Shown piece after piece: positions 47,433-56,364 of a stretch of 64,000 nucleotides of DNA (position 1 is the first letter of the stretch; the number at the start of each line of letters is the position of its first letter). This stretch comes from Streptomyces sp. NBC_00569 (GTDB lineage: Bacteria > Actinomycetota > Actinomycetes > Streptomycetales > Streptomycetaceae): positions 8,301,001 to 8,365,000 of the forward strand of contig NZ_CP107783.1 of assembly GCF_036345255.1 (NCBI RefSeq), in the 5' to 3' direction. The notes beneath the pieces are model-generated. The model ran no database searches, was not told where the DNA came from, and was given only the letters and a program-made list of their open reading frames with translations. The translations under genes and the position numbers were made by a program.

Positions 47433-48167
47433 TCAGGCAGCGGCGAGATAGCCGCCGTCCACGGGTAGCAGCACCCCCGTGACGAACGAGGACTCGGGTC
47501 CGGCGAGGAACGCGAGGGCGTGTGCCAGTTCATCGGTCTCGCCCGGCCGCGCCAGCGGGGCGCCGTTGACGCGGGCCCGCAGGGCCTCTGGTGGCAGGTG
47601 GTCCAGGAGCGCGGTGCGGAAGACCCCGGGCAGTAGGGCGTTCACGCGGATACCGCGCGGGGCGAGCTCGACCGCGGCCACCTTGGTGAGCTGGTGCACG
47701 GCGGCCTTGCTCATCTGGTACGCGACCGAGGACGGGACCGTGCCGTCCCCGGTGGGAGGGGTGGTGACCCCGTAGATCGAGCCGATGTTGACAATGACGC
47801 CTCGGGTCCTGGCCAGGTCGTCGGCGAAGGTCTTGATACCTCGCCACGGGCCGAACGCGTTCACCGCGAGCACCCGGGTGAAGTCCTCGTCACTCGTGTC
47901 GAGCAGGTCCGCCCGGGCGCTGACGCCCGCGTTGTTCACCAGTAGGCCGACCGGTCCGAACTCTTGGCGGACGATGTCACGCAGCCGATCCCACGACGCG
48001 GGGTCGGTGACGTCCAAGCGCACTCGACCCGTCCCGCCGGCGTCGTCCGCGTACTGGACATCGGCCCGCACCACGACGGCACCGAGATCTGCCAGCCGGT
48101 CGGCCGCCGCGGCCCCGATGCCGCCAGCTGCGCCCGTCACCACCGCGATTTTGCCGTCCAGGCCCAT
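47433..48167 (-). CDS. SDR-family oxidoreductase (3-ketoacyl-reductase-like)
   Basis: Encodes 244 residues with VVTGAAGGIGAAAADRLADL (cofactor loop), NNAGVSA, catalytic Ser in NIGSIYG and Tyr/Lys in YQMSKAAVHQL, and the ending FVTGVLLPVDGGYLAAA. ATG 48167 has GGGAGTGAAG upstream. It is the first gene of the leftward five-gene operon (SDR, MFS, C45, CE4, SDR). Two different SDRs in one operon suggest sequential oxidation of an alcohol released by hydrolysis; that is inference. Confidence 0.92.
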   Translation of the reverse strand: MGLDGKIAVVTGAAGGIGAAAADRLADLGAVVVRADVQYADDAGGTGRVRLDVTDPASWDRLRDIVRQEFGPVGLLVNNAGVSARADLLDTSDEDFTRVLAVNAFGPWRGIKTFADDLARTRGVIVNIGSIYGVTTPPTGDGTVPSSVAYQMSKAAVHQLTKVAAVELAPRGIRVNALLPGVFRTALLDHLPPEALRARVNGAPLARPGETDELAHALAFLAGPESSFVTGVLLPVDGGYLAAA

Positions 48168-48407
48168 GGACTTCACTCCCTTCGGTGTCGTTGAAGGGGG
48201 ACAGTAGGTCTGGTCGCGGGCCGCGACATCGGTCATCTGACCGATGTGGGGAGGCGGGGTGATTGCTGGGGACTTCTCGGTGGGGACAAGCTCTTCCGTC
48301 GGTGTCGGCTCTCAGCGGACTGCGGCCGGATTGGCCACGGATTGCCCACGTTCCTCAGACCCGAACCGCGCCTGACCGGTCCGGTTCGTACCTGTAGACG
48401 CCGGGGC

Positions 48408-48672
48408 TCACCTCATCGGACCGCGCGAAGGCAACCGATGCCAGCGCAGCAGGCCACCGAGTTTGCAAGTTCCAGGTTGCTCCGGACGGAAGACGCATAC
48501 CCACGGTTTCAGGAAATGCGTTCCCATCAAGTCCGCGCCGGTCAGGTCCGCGCCGCGCAGGCTGGCGCCGCGCCGGTCAGGCCCCCTTCGTTCAGGTTCG
48601 CGTCGTTCAGGTGCGCGCCGGTCAAGTCCGCGTCGTTCAGCTGCGCTCTGGTCAGATTCGTGTTGGTGCGTT
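48408..48672 (-). pseudogene. Pentapeptide-repeat protein remnant, frameshifted
   Basis: One reverse frame reads NLTRAQLNDADLTGAHLNDA, NLNEGGLTG; after a shift near 48580 another continues ASLRGADLTGADLMGTHFLK, PWVCVF. These are A(D/N)LxG pentapeptide repeats. There is no good start and the frame is broken, so only a scrap survives. The rest of 48168-48400 holds the promoter of the SDR operon. Confidence 0.6.
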
Positions 48673-48757
48673 GCCACGCTCGATGTCCCGCACCACACCG
48701 CCGAGTTCCTCGCCCGGCTGCTGGCTGCCCACCAGCGGCGGTTGCGCACCCCGTGAC
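48672..48757 (+). pseudogene. Possible transposase N-terminal scrap
   Basis: Reads TLDVPHHTAEFLARLLAAHQ, RRLRTP then stop, similar to the beginning of a DDE-type transposase family (VPDHTVxFLAxLLAAHRRxLGTP). Only 25-28 residues, so the call is weak. Confidence 0.3.
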
Positions 48758-48875
48758 CTCTGACCCCCGCCGATGCCTTCGAGGCATGCCGTCGAACCCC
48801 CATTGGTCTTCGACGGCAGCACCGCGCGTCCCCAGAATGCGGGCACCACCACTTCGCATTCCCGAGGAGTTCACC

Positions 48876-50690
48876 GTGTCCCTCTTGTACGCCCGGCGCC
48901 GCTGTACCGTGCTGGCCCTCCTCGTACTGGCCCTGGCCCTCGTGCCGGTCTCGCCGCTGGCGGCGAGACCCGCGTACGCCGCGACCGCTGTACCCGGTGA
49001 TCCGCTCACCGGCAGCGGCGCCGTGACCAGGTCGGTGCTGACCGCCGCCGACCTGACCAGCGGCGCGGCCACCGGCACCGTCACCGACGACGCCTTCGCG
49101 CTGCCCGCGGCGGCCGCCGCCCCGAAGCACACCTTCGAGGGCACCCTGACGCTCAACGGCGTGGCCACCGCTAGAGGCTTCAGCACCATTAAGGACACCT
49201 ACCACTACGCGGCCACCGCCGCGCTCAAGCACCTGCCGCCGGTGAGCATCGACCTCGTGCAGAACGGCAGCCACGTCATCCCTGCCGTCCGCGGCCTGCA
49301 GATCACCGGGAGCGCGTACTGGAACCTGATCGTCGGGGGCGGCCGCGCCTGGAACGAGAACGGCGACGGCGGCCGCACCCGCGTCTCGCTGCCCTTCGCG
49401 CTGGTCGAGCGCAACGCCAACTGCGTGCACAACGGCCTGCTGACCTTCCTCTTCGACGGCAGCACGATCTCCCGGGTCCGCTACCAGATCGTGCACGAGA
49501 CGTGCGAGTACTTCCAGTTCGACATGTGGGGCCAGGTCGGCGCGACCTACTCCCGGCACACCGTGACCGGTGGCACCGGCCTGAAGAACGCGTACGCCGC
49601 CGAGGTCGCCAACCGCATCCCGACCAAGCCGATCAGCGCGCTGAGCACCGACCACCCGAACGCCGGCATCGACACCAGCGCGTTCGGCAGCGGCATCACC
49701 GCCTCGGCGCTGAGTACGTACGGCGTGTCCTACGGCGGGGTGAACTACGTCGGCGCGTGTCAGACCCGGCAGGGCGCGTACCCGTACTGCAACCAGATGG
49801 TGCTGCCGTCGTACTCGCTGGCCAAGACGATGTTCGCCGGCATCGTGCTGATGCGGCTGACGCAGGTCTACGGCTCGTCCGTGCCGTCGCAGCTGATCCG
49901 CGACTGGGTCAGTGAGGCGGACACCTCCGCCTGGACCGGCGTCACGTTCCAGGACACCGCGAACATGGCCACCGGCAACTACACCTCCAGCGCCTTCGAG
50001 TCCGACGAGTCCGGCAGCGGCATGACGGCGTTCTTCGACGCCGAGGCGTACGGGCCGAAGATGGCCGCCGCGCTGGCCTTCCCGCACTCCGCCGCGCCCG
50101 GCACGCAGTGGGTCTACCACTCCTCCGACACCTTCGTGCTGGCTCGGGCGATGCAGAACTACCTGGTGTCCAAGGCCGGCGCTGGCAGCGACATCTACCG
50201 CTGGATCCGCGACCAGGTGCTGGTCCCGCTGCACCTGAGCCCGGACGTGCTGACCACCGAGCGCACCGACAACAGCGCCACCGGGCAGCCGTTCGGCGGG
50301 TACGGCCTGTTCTACACGCAGGACGACATCGCCAAGGTCAGCCGGTTCCTGAACGCTGACGGCGGGAAGATCGGCGGCGTGCAGAAGCTCGACCCGACGA
50401 TGCTCGCCGACGCGATGCAGCAGAACCCGGCGAACCGCGGCCTCACCACGACCGCCGGCACGACCGGCAAGACCTACAAGTACCAGAGCGGCCTGTGGGC
50501 CCGGCAGTTCACCTCGGCGGACAACTCGGTGTTCACCAGCCCGGTGTACGTGCCGTTCATGTCCGGCTTCGGCGGCATCACCGCGGCGATGCTGCCCAAC
50601 GGCGCCACGTACTACTACTTCAGCGACAACAACGAGTTCGACTGGTCGGCGGCGGCCGCGCAGGCGTACAAGCTGCCCGCCACCGGCTGA
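48876..50690 (+). CDS. Secreted serine hydrolase of the beta-lactamase/penicillin-binding fold
   Basis: A 604-residue protein from GTG 48876 (GAGGAG 6 nt upstream). The Sec signal peptide is RRRCTVLALLVLALALVPVS followed by an AYA cleavage site. The catalytic S-x-x-K is in PSYSLAKTM (Ser314, Lys317), the second motif probably in WVYHSSDTF, and the C-terminal region has GGITAAMLPNGATYYYFSDN. The N-terminal 300 residues are a separate beta-rich domain (TLTLNGVATARGFSTIKDTY). Its role may be peptide or ester hydrolysis outside the cell. An in-frame extension after the TGA encodes the start of another domain (next entry). Confidence 0.82.
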   Translation: MSLLYARRRCTVLALLVLALALVPVSPLAARPAYAATAVPGDPLTGSGAVTRSVLTAADLTSGAATGTVTDDAFALPAAAAAPKHTFEGTLTLNGVATARGFSTIKDTYHYAATAALKHLPPVSIDLVQNGSHVIPAVRGLQITGSAYWNLIVGGGRAWNENGDGGRTRVSLPFALVERNANCVHNGLLTFLFDGSTISRVRYQIVHETCEYFQFDMWGQVGATYSRHTVTGGTGLKNAYAAEVANRIPTKPISALSTDHPNAGIDTSAFGSGITASALSTYGVSYGGVNYVGACQTRQGAYPYCNQMVLPSYSLAKTMFAGIVLMRLTQVYGSSVPSQLIRDWVSEADTSAWTGVTFQDTANMATGNYTSSAFESDESGSGMTAFFDAEAYGPKMAAALAFPHSAAPGTQWVYHSSDTFVLARAMQNYLVSKAGAGSDIYRWIRDQVLVPLHLSPDVLTTERTDNSATGQPFGGYGLFYTQDDIAKVSRFLNADGGKIGGVQKLDPTMLADAMQQNPANRGLTTTAGTTGKTYKYQSGLWARQFTSADNSVFTSPVYVPFMSGFGGITAAMLPNGATYYYFSDNNEFDWSAAAAQAYKLPATG

Positions 50691-50867
50691 GGCGGCGGGG
50701 GCGGCCGGCCGTGCACGGCCGGCCAGCTGCTCGGCAACGGCGGCTTCGAGACCGGGACGGCGTCGCCATGGACGGCGGACGACAAGGTCGCGTCCAACAA
50801 CGCGCGGGAAGTGCCGCACGGCGGCACCCGGTTCGCCTTCATCGGGATCGAAGCCAGCGGCCGGTAA
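50691..50867 (+). pseudogene. In-frame continuation after the stop: truncated secreted C-terminal domain
   Basis: Directly after the TGA the same frame reads GGGGGRPCTAGQLLGNGGFE, TGTASPWTADDKVASNNARE, VPHGGTRFAFIGIEASGR, then TAA. A Gly-rich linker followed by QLLGNGGFETGTASPW is the usual opening of the roughly 130-residue accessory domain found at the end of Streptomyces secreted proteases. Only about 45 residues remain, so the domain was cut by both a nonsense codon and a 3' truncation. Confidence 0.6.
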
Positions 50868-50996
50868 TCGAGCCTGGGCCTCTGCATCCCCTTGCTCGAC
50901 TGCGTGATGCGCGGGTGTCCAGTGCCCATGGTCAGAAGGACCCCAAGGCCGGGAACATCATCCGCGGTTGACGTCCCCCACTGGCGACTCGTGGGG

Positions 50997-51022
50997 GGGG
51001 GCCCGGCATGTGCCGGGCCCCC
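50997..51022. terminator. Terminator hairpin
   Basis: Perfect 12-bp stem GGGGGCCCGGCA paired with its complement, loop TG. It lies 64 bp beyond the stop of the leftward TPR-like gene and could terminate transcription from both sides. Confidence 0.75.
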
Positions 51023-51085
51023 TCCCACGCTCCTCTGCCGTCAAGAGCTGTCCGCCCGCCGTGCCGAGGGGCGAGTCCCCGCAAC

Positions 51086-52042
51086 TCACACGCCGGTCCC
51101 GCTCCTGATCCGCGCCTTCTCGAACTCCGACACCGGGTCGCCTCCGACGCTCCAGGGCCAGGCCGCGACCGTACCGTTGATCGCCTCGAAGACCGGACGG
51201 GCCTCGCCGCGCCGCTCGGCGGCCATCAGCGCGTAGGCCAGCAGGTTCAGGTCGGCGACGGCTGCCGCGTGGTGGAAGAACCCGGGCCGGGCCCAGGTGC
51301 GTGCCGCACGGTCGAGGGCCTGGGCGGCCGACGCGTGGGACCAGTGGGTGCGTGCCATCAGCGCCTCGACTCCGCCACGGGCGAGGACTGACTGGTACTG
51401 CAGAACCTCGGCGGTGAGCTCGGTGGCCGCGCAGGGCGCGATTGCGGGCGTGCTGGCGCGAAGCGCGTCGACGAAGTCCAGTACCTGGACGCGCGATCCC
51501 ATCTCCTCCGGCCCCAGATAGCGCAGCATGCTCAGGTACGCCTCGCGGTTCCAGCGGTCGCGGGTCAGTACCTCGTTCCACAGGCCGAACACCTCCGGCT
51601 GACTGCGGCGCTCCAGCCGTGACAGACCCAACAGGACCACCCAGGGAGTGGGATCCTCCGGCGCCAGTTCGGCGGCGCGCAGACAGCTGTCGGCGATGCC
51701 GGCCGCGTCCTGCGGACGTCCCTGGGAGCGTCCGCGTTCGAGCTGCGCCCATGCGGAGAGGACGAGCGCGCTCGCGTTGCGCGGCTCACGAGTGGCCCAG
51801 GCACGGGGCCCGTGCGATGCGGACAGGCGGAACGCCAGCACGGAGAGCTGGTGGGTGCGGCGGTCCCAGTCAGCCCGGCTCTGGTCCAGGAGACGGGATA
51901 TCTGGGCCATGCACAGGTCCGTCGTCGCGATCGTGCCCGTACTTGTTGTCGCCTGGAGGGACTTCAGCAGCCGGCCGAGGGCAGCGTCGTCGAGCTCCAG
52001 GACGAGACGTGCCCGTCTGCGGCGACTTGAGAGAAATGCCAT
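51086..52042 (-). CDS. TPR-like helical hypothetical protein
   Basis: A 318-residue protein rich in Ala/Leu helices: RLVLELDDAALGRLLKSLQA, AGIADSCLRAAELAPEDPTP, WVVLLGLSRLERRSQPEVFG, WNREAYLSMLRYLGPEEMGS, EARPVFEAINGTVAAWPW. The PEDPTPWVVLLGLSR and alternating helix pattern fit tetratricopeptide-like repeats. No signal peptide or catalytic motif. ATG 52042 has GAGG upstream. A conserved Streptomyces type, but I know no function. It lies 288 bp downstream of the LysR gene on the same strand. Confidence 0.65.
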   Translation of the reverse strand: MAFLSSRRRRARLVLELDDAALGRLLKSLQATTSTGTIATTDLCMAQISRLLDQSRADWDRRTHQLSVLAFRLSASHGPRAWATREPRNASALVLSAWAQLERGRSQGRPQDAAGIADSCLRAAELAPEDPTPWVVLLGLSRLERRSQPEVFGLWNEVLTRDRWNREAYLSMLRYLGPEEMGSRVQVLDFVDALRASTPAIAPCAATELTAEVLQYQSVLARGGVEALMARTHWSHASAAQALDRAARTWARPGFFHHAAAVADLNLLAYALMAAERRGEARPVFEAINGTVAAWPWSVGGDPVSEFEKARIRSGTGV

Positions 52043-52329
52043 GCATACCTCGTTGAGGACTTGGTCGTGCCCGCCAGCGTTCCCGAGGCCGCGGCGACTG
52101 TCCTGCGCACGGTCCGCGAGCTGCTGCGCCAGCCTCTCGGGCCGGCAGCTGATGCGGGATATCGCCGCATGGTGGGGCGCGCCGGGGCCGCCGTCCAATG
52201 CCTGCCCGATCTGGTCAGGCTGCCTGCCGGGCATACCTCCAGCTCTCCTTGGCCTGTCGGCCGTCGGGTCGGCGTGCGCTCACCCCTCGCGTCGTGGTGA
52301 GGGCCGTGGTCTGCAGTCGTCGCTGCAGT

Positions 52330-53226
52330 TCATAGGCGGGCGGCGACCTGTGGCCCGTACCGCTCGACGCAAAAACGTGACAAACCGGCCGCGAATGCCT
52401 CGATGCTGTGCAGCGCGTAGTGGCCGGCGTCCCACGCCGCGTGGAGGTGGATCTGCAGCGGTTCGCCCGTGCTGTCGAGGATCAGCAGCGGGTGCAGGTC
52501 GAAGCGGGGATCGTCGGAGACCACCGCGACGCCATGGCCCGAGGCCGCCATGGCCTGTACGACGTGCGGGGTGTCGCATTCGAGCACGATGTCGTACGAG
52601 GCGTCCGCGTCCTGCACGGCGTTGTCCAGGATGCGGCGGGTGCGGTGCGCCGCGGTGAGGACGATGAGGGGCTGCGCGGCAAGCTCCCTGATGGTGACGT
52701 GGTCCCGGTCCGCCCAGGCGTGGTCGGCACGGACGTAGGCCCACAGCGGCAGGCGGGCCACCGGGAGGCCGGCGAATCGACTCCTCGGAGGTGCTGAGGA
52801 GACGGCTACGTCGGCGCCCCTGGCAAGGGCCTGGTACGCATGTGCCGGACTCTCCGCCTGCACGGTGACGAGCGGATCTTCCGGTCCCCAGGTGGCCAGG
52901 AACGGCGCGATCACGTCGGTGATGGTGGTGGGCGGTGCCGCCACGGTGATCCGCATGGCACGACCGGCGGCCAGCGCGCCGACCGCGGCCTCGGCGGCGT
53001 CCGCGCGGGCGACCAGGTCGCGGGCCAGCGGAAGGAAGCGCCGGCCGGCCGCCGTGAGGACCATCTGCTTGCCGCCGCGGTCGAAGAGCGTCATCCCCAA
53101 GGTCCCTTCCAGGCCGCGCAGTTGGCGCGACAGCGAGGGCTGGGCGACGCGGACCACCTCGGCAGCCTTGGTGACGGAACCGGTCTCCACGATGGTCAGG
53201 AAGTAGCGCAGCACTCGGATTTCCAT
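52330..53226 (-). CDS. LysR-family transcriptional regulator
   Basis: A 298-residue LTTR: winged HTH at residues 1-60 (EIRVLRYFLTIVETGSVTKA; VAQPSLSRQLRGLEGTLGMT) and a periplasmic-binding-like effector domain (RITVAAPPTTITDVIAPFLA; PLIVLTAAHRTRRILDNAVQ). It is divergent from the nitrilase/permease pair over 194 bp and is the obvious candidate to control it. The shared region contains a T/C-rich block with GCCTCAAAGGCATGATAG near 53270 (GCATGA repeated). Confidence 0.92.
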   Translation of the reverse strand: MEIRVLRYFLTIVETGSVTKAAEVVRVAQPSLSRQLRGLEGTLGMTLFDRGGKQMVLTAAGRRFLPLARDLVARADAAEAAVGALAAGRAMRITVAAPPTTITDVIAPFLATWGPEDPLVTVQAESPAHAYQALARGADVAVSSAPPRSRFAGLPVARLPLWAYVRADHAWADRDHVTIRELAAQPLIVLTAAHRTRRILDNAVQDADASYDIVLECDTPHVVQAMAASGHGVAVVSDDPRFDLHPLLILDSTGEPLQIHLHAAWDAGHYALHSIEAFAAGLSRFCVERYGPQVAARL

Positions 53227-53420
53227 GGCGGTGGTCCTTCGGGAGACGGAGGAGGCATGACACCTTCATGCCTCAAAGGCATGATAGTCAACCCTGCCAA
53301 GTATTTGAGGCTATGGCTGACTGGCTGCATTCTTGTCCCACCGGAATTCCTGGTGATCGGCACCCGAATCTCCGTCGACTTTTCCTCGTACAACAATCCT
53401 TTCGATTGGCTGGTTCCCGC

Positions 53421-54299
53421 ATGGCCCGCCCCCTGCCCCTGATCCTCGCCCAGGCGCCCGGCCGCCCGGCCGACGACCTCACAGGCTTCGCCGCCGACGT
53501 GGAGCGGCGCGTGAAACTGCGCGCACCCGGCGCCCTCGTCGTCTACCCCGAACTGCACCTCGGCGAGAGCGCCCCCGGCGTCCCCGCCGCCCCGGCGGAG
53601 GCCGCCGAGCCGCTCGACGGCAAACGCGATGCGGCCTTCGCCGAGCTCGCGGGGGACCTGGGCATCTGGCTGGTACCCGGCAGCGTCTACGAGCGAGGCA
53701 CCGACGACCGCGTCCACAACACGACACCGGTCTATTCACCACAGGGTGAGCGCCTCGCCGCGTACCGCAAGATCTGCCCGTGGCGCCCGTACGAGACGAC
53801 CACACCCGGCAACCGGTTCGAGGTCGTCGACCTCCCCGGGGTCGGCCGCATCGGCCTGTCCATCTGCTACGACACCTGGTTCCCGGAGATCTCCCGCCAT
53901 CTGGCCTGGATGGGCGCCGAGCTGATCGTCAACGTGGTCCGCACGTCGACGAGCGACCGCGCGCAGGAAGTCGTCCTCAACCGCGCCAACGCCATCACCA
54001 ACCAGGTCTTCGTCGCCAGCGTCAACTCCGCCGCCCCCTCCGGGACCGGCCGCAGCCTCGTCATCGACCCCCAGGGCACGGTGCGCGCCGAAACCGTCGA
54101 TGCCGGCGACTCCACCCTCACCGACGTGATCGACCTCGACGAGGTCAGCAACGTCCGCCGCTACGGCACCGCCGGTCTCAACCGGGTCTGGGACCAGTTC
54201 CGCCCCGGCGACCCAGCTCTCGAGCTCCCGCTGTACGGGGGCCGCATCGACCCCGCCACCTGGAACCCCGCCCACACCACCGAGGAGCCGCGATGTTGA
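53421..54299 (+). CDS. Carbon-nitrogen hydrolase (nitrilase superfamily amidase)
   Basis: A 292-residue enzyme with the complete catalytic triad: Glu44 in YPELHLGE, Lys117 in YRKICPW, Cys149 in SICYDTWFPE. The size and motifs fit the amidase/N-carbamoyl hydrolase branches rather than true nitrilases. The ATG at 53421 is the most likely start although no strong ribosome site is visible. Its last codons overlap the next gene's start by 7 nt, so it is coupled to an APC permease. Together with the divergent LysR gene this looks like an inducible amide or carbamoyl-amino-acid utilisation unit. Confidence 0.88.
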   Translation: MARPLPLILAQAPGRPADDLTGFAADVERRVKLRAPGALVVYPELHLGESAPGVPAAPAEAAEPLDGKRDAAFAELAGDLGIWLVPGSVYERGTDDRVHNTTPVYSPQGERLAAYRKICPWRPYETTTPGNRFEVVDLPGVGRIGLSICYDTWFPEISRHLAWMGAELIVNVVRTSTSDRAQEVVLNRANAITNQVFVASVNSAAPSGTGRSLVIDPQGTVRAETVDAGDSTLTDVIDLDEVSNVRRYGTAGLNRVWDQFRPGDPALELPLYGGRIDPATWNPAHTTEEPRC

Positions 54300-55675
54300 A
54301 CAGCGAGACCACACAGAGCACAGAGAGCACCATGAGGCTGAGGGGCGACCTGAGTCTCCTCTCCGTCGTCCTGTTCGGCCTGGCCTACATCTCGCCCGGC
54401 ATCGTCGTCACGATGTTCGGCGTGGTCGCCGCCACCAGCGGCGGCGCGGCCCCGACCGCGTTCGCCATCGCCACCGTCGCGATGCTGCTCACCGGGCTGA
54501 GTTACGCGAAGATGGCGCGCGCCGTGCCCGGCGCCGGGTCCGTCTACACCTACGCCCGCAAGATGCTCGACAGCCGCATCGGTTTCCTGTCCGGCTGGGC
54601 GATGCTGCTCGACTACTTCTTCATCCCGATGGTCGGCTGGCTGATCACGGCGATCTACTTCAACGCCCAGTTCCCCGAGATCCCCAAGTGGGTCTGGCTG
54701 ATCGTCTCGGTGGGCATCACCACCGCCATCAACGTCTTCGGCATGAAGCTCGCGGACCGCGTCAACAAGGTCCTGATGTTCATCGCTCTGGGGTCGCTGG
54801 TCCTCTTCGCCACCCTGTGTGTCGTCTTCCTCGGCAAGCACGGCTCCTCCGCCCCCGCCACCAACGCCCTGTGGAACTCAGGCACTTCGATCGGCGCGGT
54901 CACCGCGGCCGCCGCCATCGCCGCGTACTCCTTCCTCGGCTTCGACGCCGTCTCCACGCTGGGCGAGGAGGCCAGGGGCGGGGCCAGGACGATCGGCCGC
55001 GGCATCATCGGCTGCGTCATCGCCGCCGGAGCGATCTTCATCGTGCTGTCCTTCGTGATGCAACTGGTCCACCCCGGCGCGAAGTTCGCCGACGTCGACG
55101 CGGCCGCCTACCACCTGAAGGTCCAGGTCGGCGGCGAGACGTACGCCGAGATCATCAACTTCGTCACCATCGCCGGATCCATCGCCTCCTGTATCGCCCT
55201 GCAAGCCTCCGCCGCCCGCCTCATGTACGTCATGGGACGCGACGGCGCCCTGCCCAAGGCCATCTTCGGCAACCTGTCGAAGAAAACCGGCACGCCCGTC
55301 CTGAACCTGCTGCTGACCGCGGCCGCCGGTGTCATCGCCATGAAACTCGACCTGACCACAGCCACCTCATTCATCAACTTCGGCGCCTTCCTCGGCTTCA
55401 CCCTGGTGAACGTCTGCGTGATCGCCCACCTGGTCCGAGAGCGCAGACACGGCCGCACCCCCAACCTCTTCTCGTACCTGGTGATGCCGGCCATCGGCGC
55501 CGCCGTCTCCCTCTACCTGCTCACAAAGCTCGGTCACGTCGCACTCCAGATCGGCGGCGTATGGCTGGCGATCGGCGTCGCCTACCTGGCCGTCCTGACC
55601 AAGGGCTTCCGCCGGCCCGCACCGGAGATGACCTTCGACGACGACACCGCGGCCACGGACCCAGTCACCGCGTAG
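54293..55675 (+). CDS. APC-superfamily amino acid permease
   Basis: A 460-residue protein with 12 hydrophobic segments. LFGLAYISPGIVVTMFGVVA is the helix-1 substrate loop, and GFDAVSTLGEEARGGART is the loop motif of the APC/putrescine-type (PuuP-like) branch. ATG 54293 has GAGGAG just upstream and overlaps the amidase gene's end. It probably imports the amidase substrate. Highly hydrophobic except for the acidic tail (EMTFDDDTAATDPVTA). Confidence 0.9.
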   Translation: MLNSETTQSTESTMRLRGDLSLLSVVLFGLAYISPGIVVTMFGVVAATSGGAAPTAFAIATVAMLLTGLSYAKMARAVPGAGSVYTYARKMLDSRIGFLSGWAMLLDYFFIPMVGWLITAIYFNAQFPEIPKWVWLIVSVGITTAINVFGMKLADRVNKVLMFIALGSLVLFATLCVVFLGKHGSSAPATNALWNSGTSIGAVTAAAAIAAYSFLGFDAVSTLGEEARGGARTIGRGIIGCVIAAGAIFIVLSFVMQLVHPGAKFADVDAAAYHLKVQVGGETYAEIINFVTIAGSIASCIALQASAARLMYVMGRDGALPKAIFGNLSKKTGTPVLNLLLTAAAGVIAMKLDLTTATSFINFGAFLGFTLVNVCVIAHLVRERRHGRTPNLFSYLVMPAIGAAVSLYLLTKLGHVALQIGGVWLAIGVAYLAVLTKGFRRPAPEMTFDDDTAATDPVTA

Positions 55676-55972
55676 CTCCCCTCCCTCGCCCGGGCTCATC
55701 GTTGCCCAGCACACCAACGAAGGCTGGCCGTTGCGCGTGATCCCGGTCGTAGTCCCTTGCGGCAGGACGAGGGGCGAATGCTGCCGTGCTCCTGATCGGA
55801 TCGTCGAGCGGTCCTGCGAAAATCAGCGGTGTGGGGCCTTCTCGTGCTGTCTGCCATGAGATCCACGGTCAGCCGACGGAGGGGCCAAGTGTAGGGAACG
55901 CGGGGTCGTGCGCAGGAGTTCCTGCGGGAACGTCGGAGTCCGCGTGTGATGAGCACTGCCTGTGGCGGCTGA

Positions 55973-56275
55973 TCATGAGCAGAAACCGGCACCAGGAAAT
56001 CTAGTGCGGTCACTGCGAGTAGCGGCGATGCCGCCGTGCCGGCCGGTGAGGCCGGTCCCCGCGCGGACGGCGGCGGCGAGGCGCTCGGCGTCCTCGTACA
56101 CCGCGAGGTCATCGGAGGTCGCCACGAATAATCCATGTTCCTTCAGGAACGGCAGGAAGGTGTTGCTGCTGGTCACGGGCTGGTGCCCGTGACCAGCAGC
56201 ACGGACGACGAGTGCCCGCCGGGTGTCACTGGTCAAGGTCTTGCACACTCCTATCGGCGCCGTGCGCACAGGCAC
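55973..56275 (-). CDS. Small hypothetical ORF, possibly a gene fragment
   Basis: A 100-codon reverse frame reading GVCKTLTSDTRRALVV, GHGHQPVTSSNTFLPFLKEH, GLFVATSDDLAVYEDAERLA. The composition looks protein-like, but no family is recognised and a 17-bp perfect inverted repeat lies inside it. It has no strong ribosome site. It could be a 3' remnant of a larger gene. The remaining DNA from 55676 holds nothing recognised. Confidence 0.3.
   Translation of the reverse strand: MPVRTAPIGVCKTLTSDTRRALVVRAAGHGHQPVTSSNTFLPFLKEHGLFVATSDDLAVYEDAERLAAAVRAGTGLTGRHGGIAATRSDRTRFPGAGFCS
56164..56201. repeat. Perfect 17-bp inverted repeat, 4-nt loop
   Basis: TGCTGCTGGTCACGGGC, loop TGGT, then the exact complement. 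It lies in the convergent gap between the APC permease and the GH42 gene, about 165 bp after the GH42 stop. It may be a terminator for the leftward glycosidase operon or a stable RNA hairpin. Confidence 0.85.
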
Positions 56276-56364
56276 GGCGGTTGCAGGTCAGAAGATCGAG
56301 AGCACAACAGGTCCTGATGAACGGGTGTTGCCGCCGCTCATCAGGCCGGCCCCGGCGTGTCAGG

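Noticed and set aside
56279..56292. TTGCAGGTCAGAAG matching the IS1380 end motif
   Set aside because: No transposase or inverted partner nearby; may be chance, so no element is annotated.
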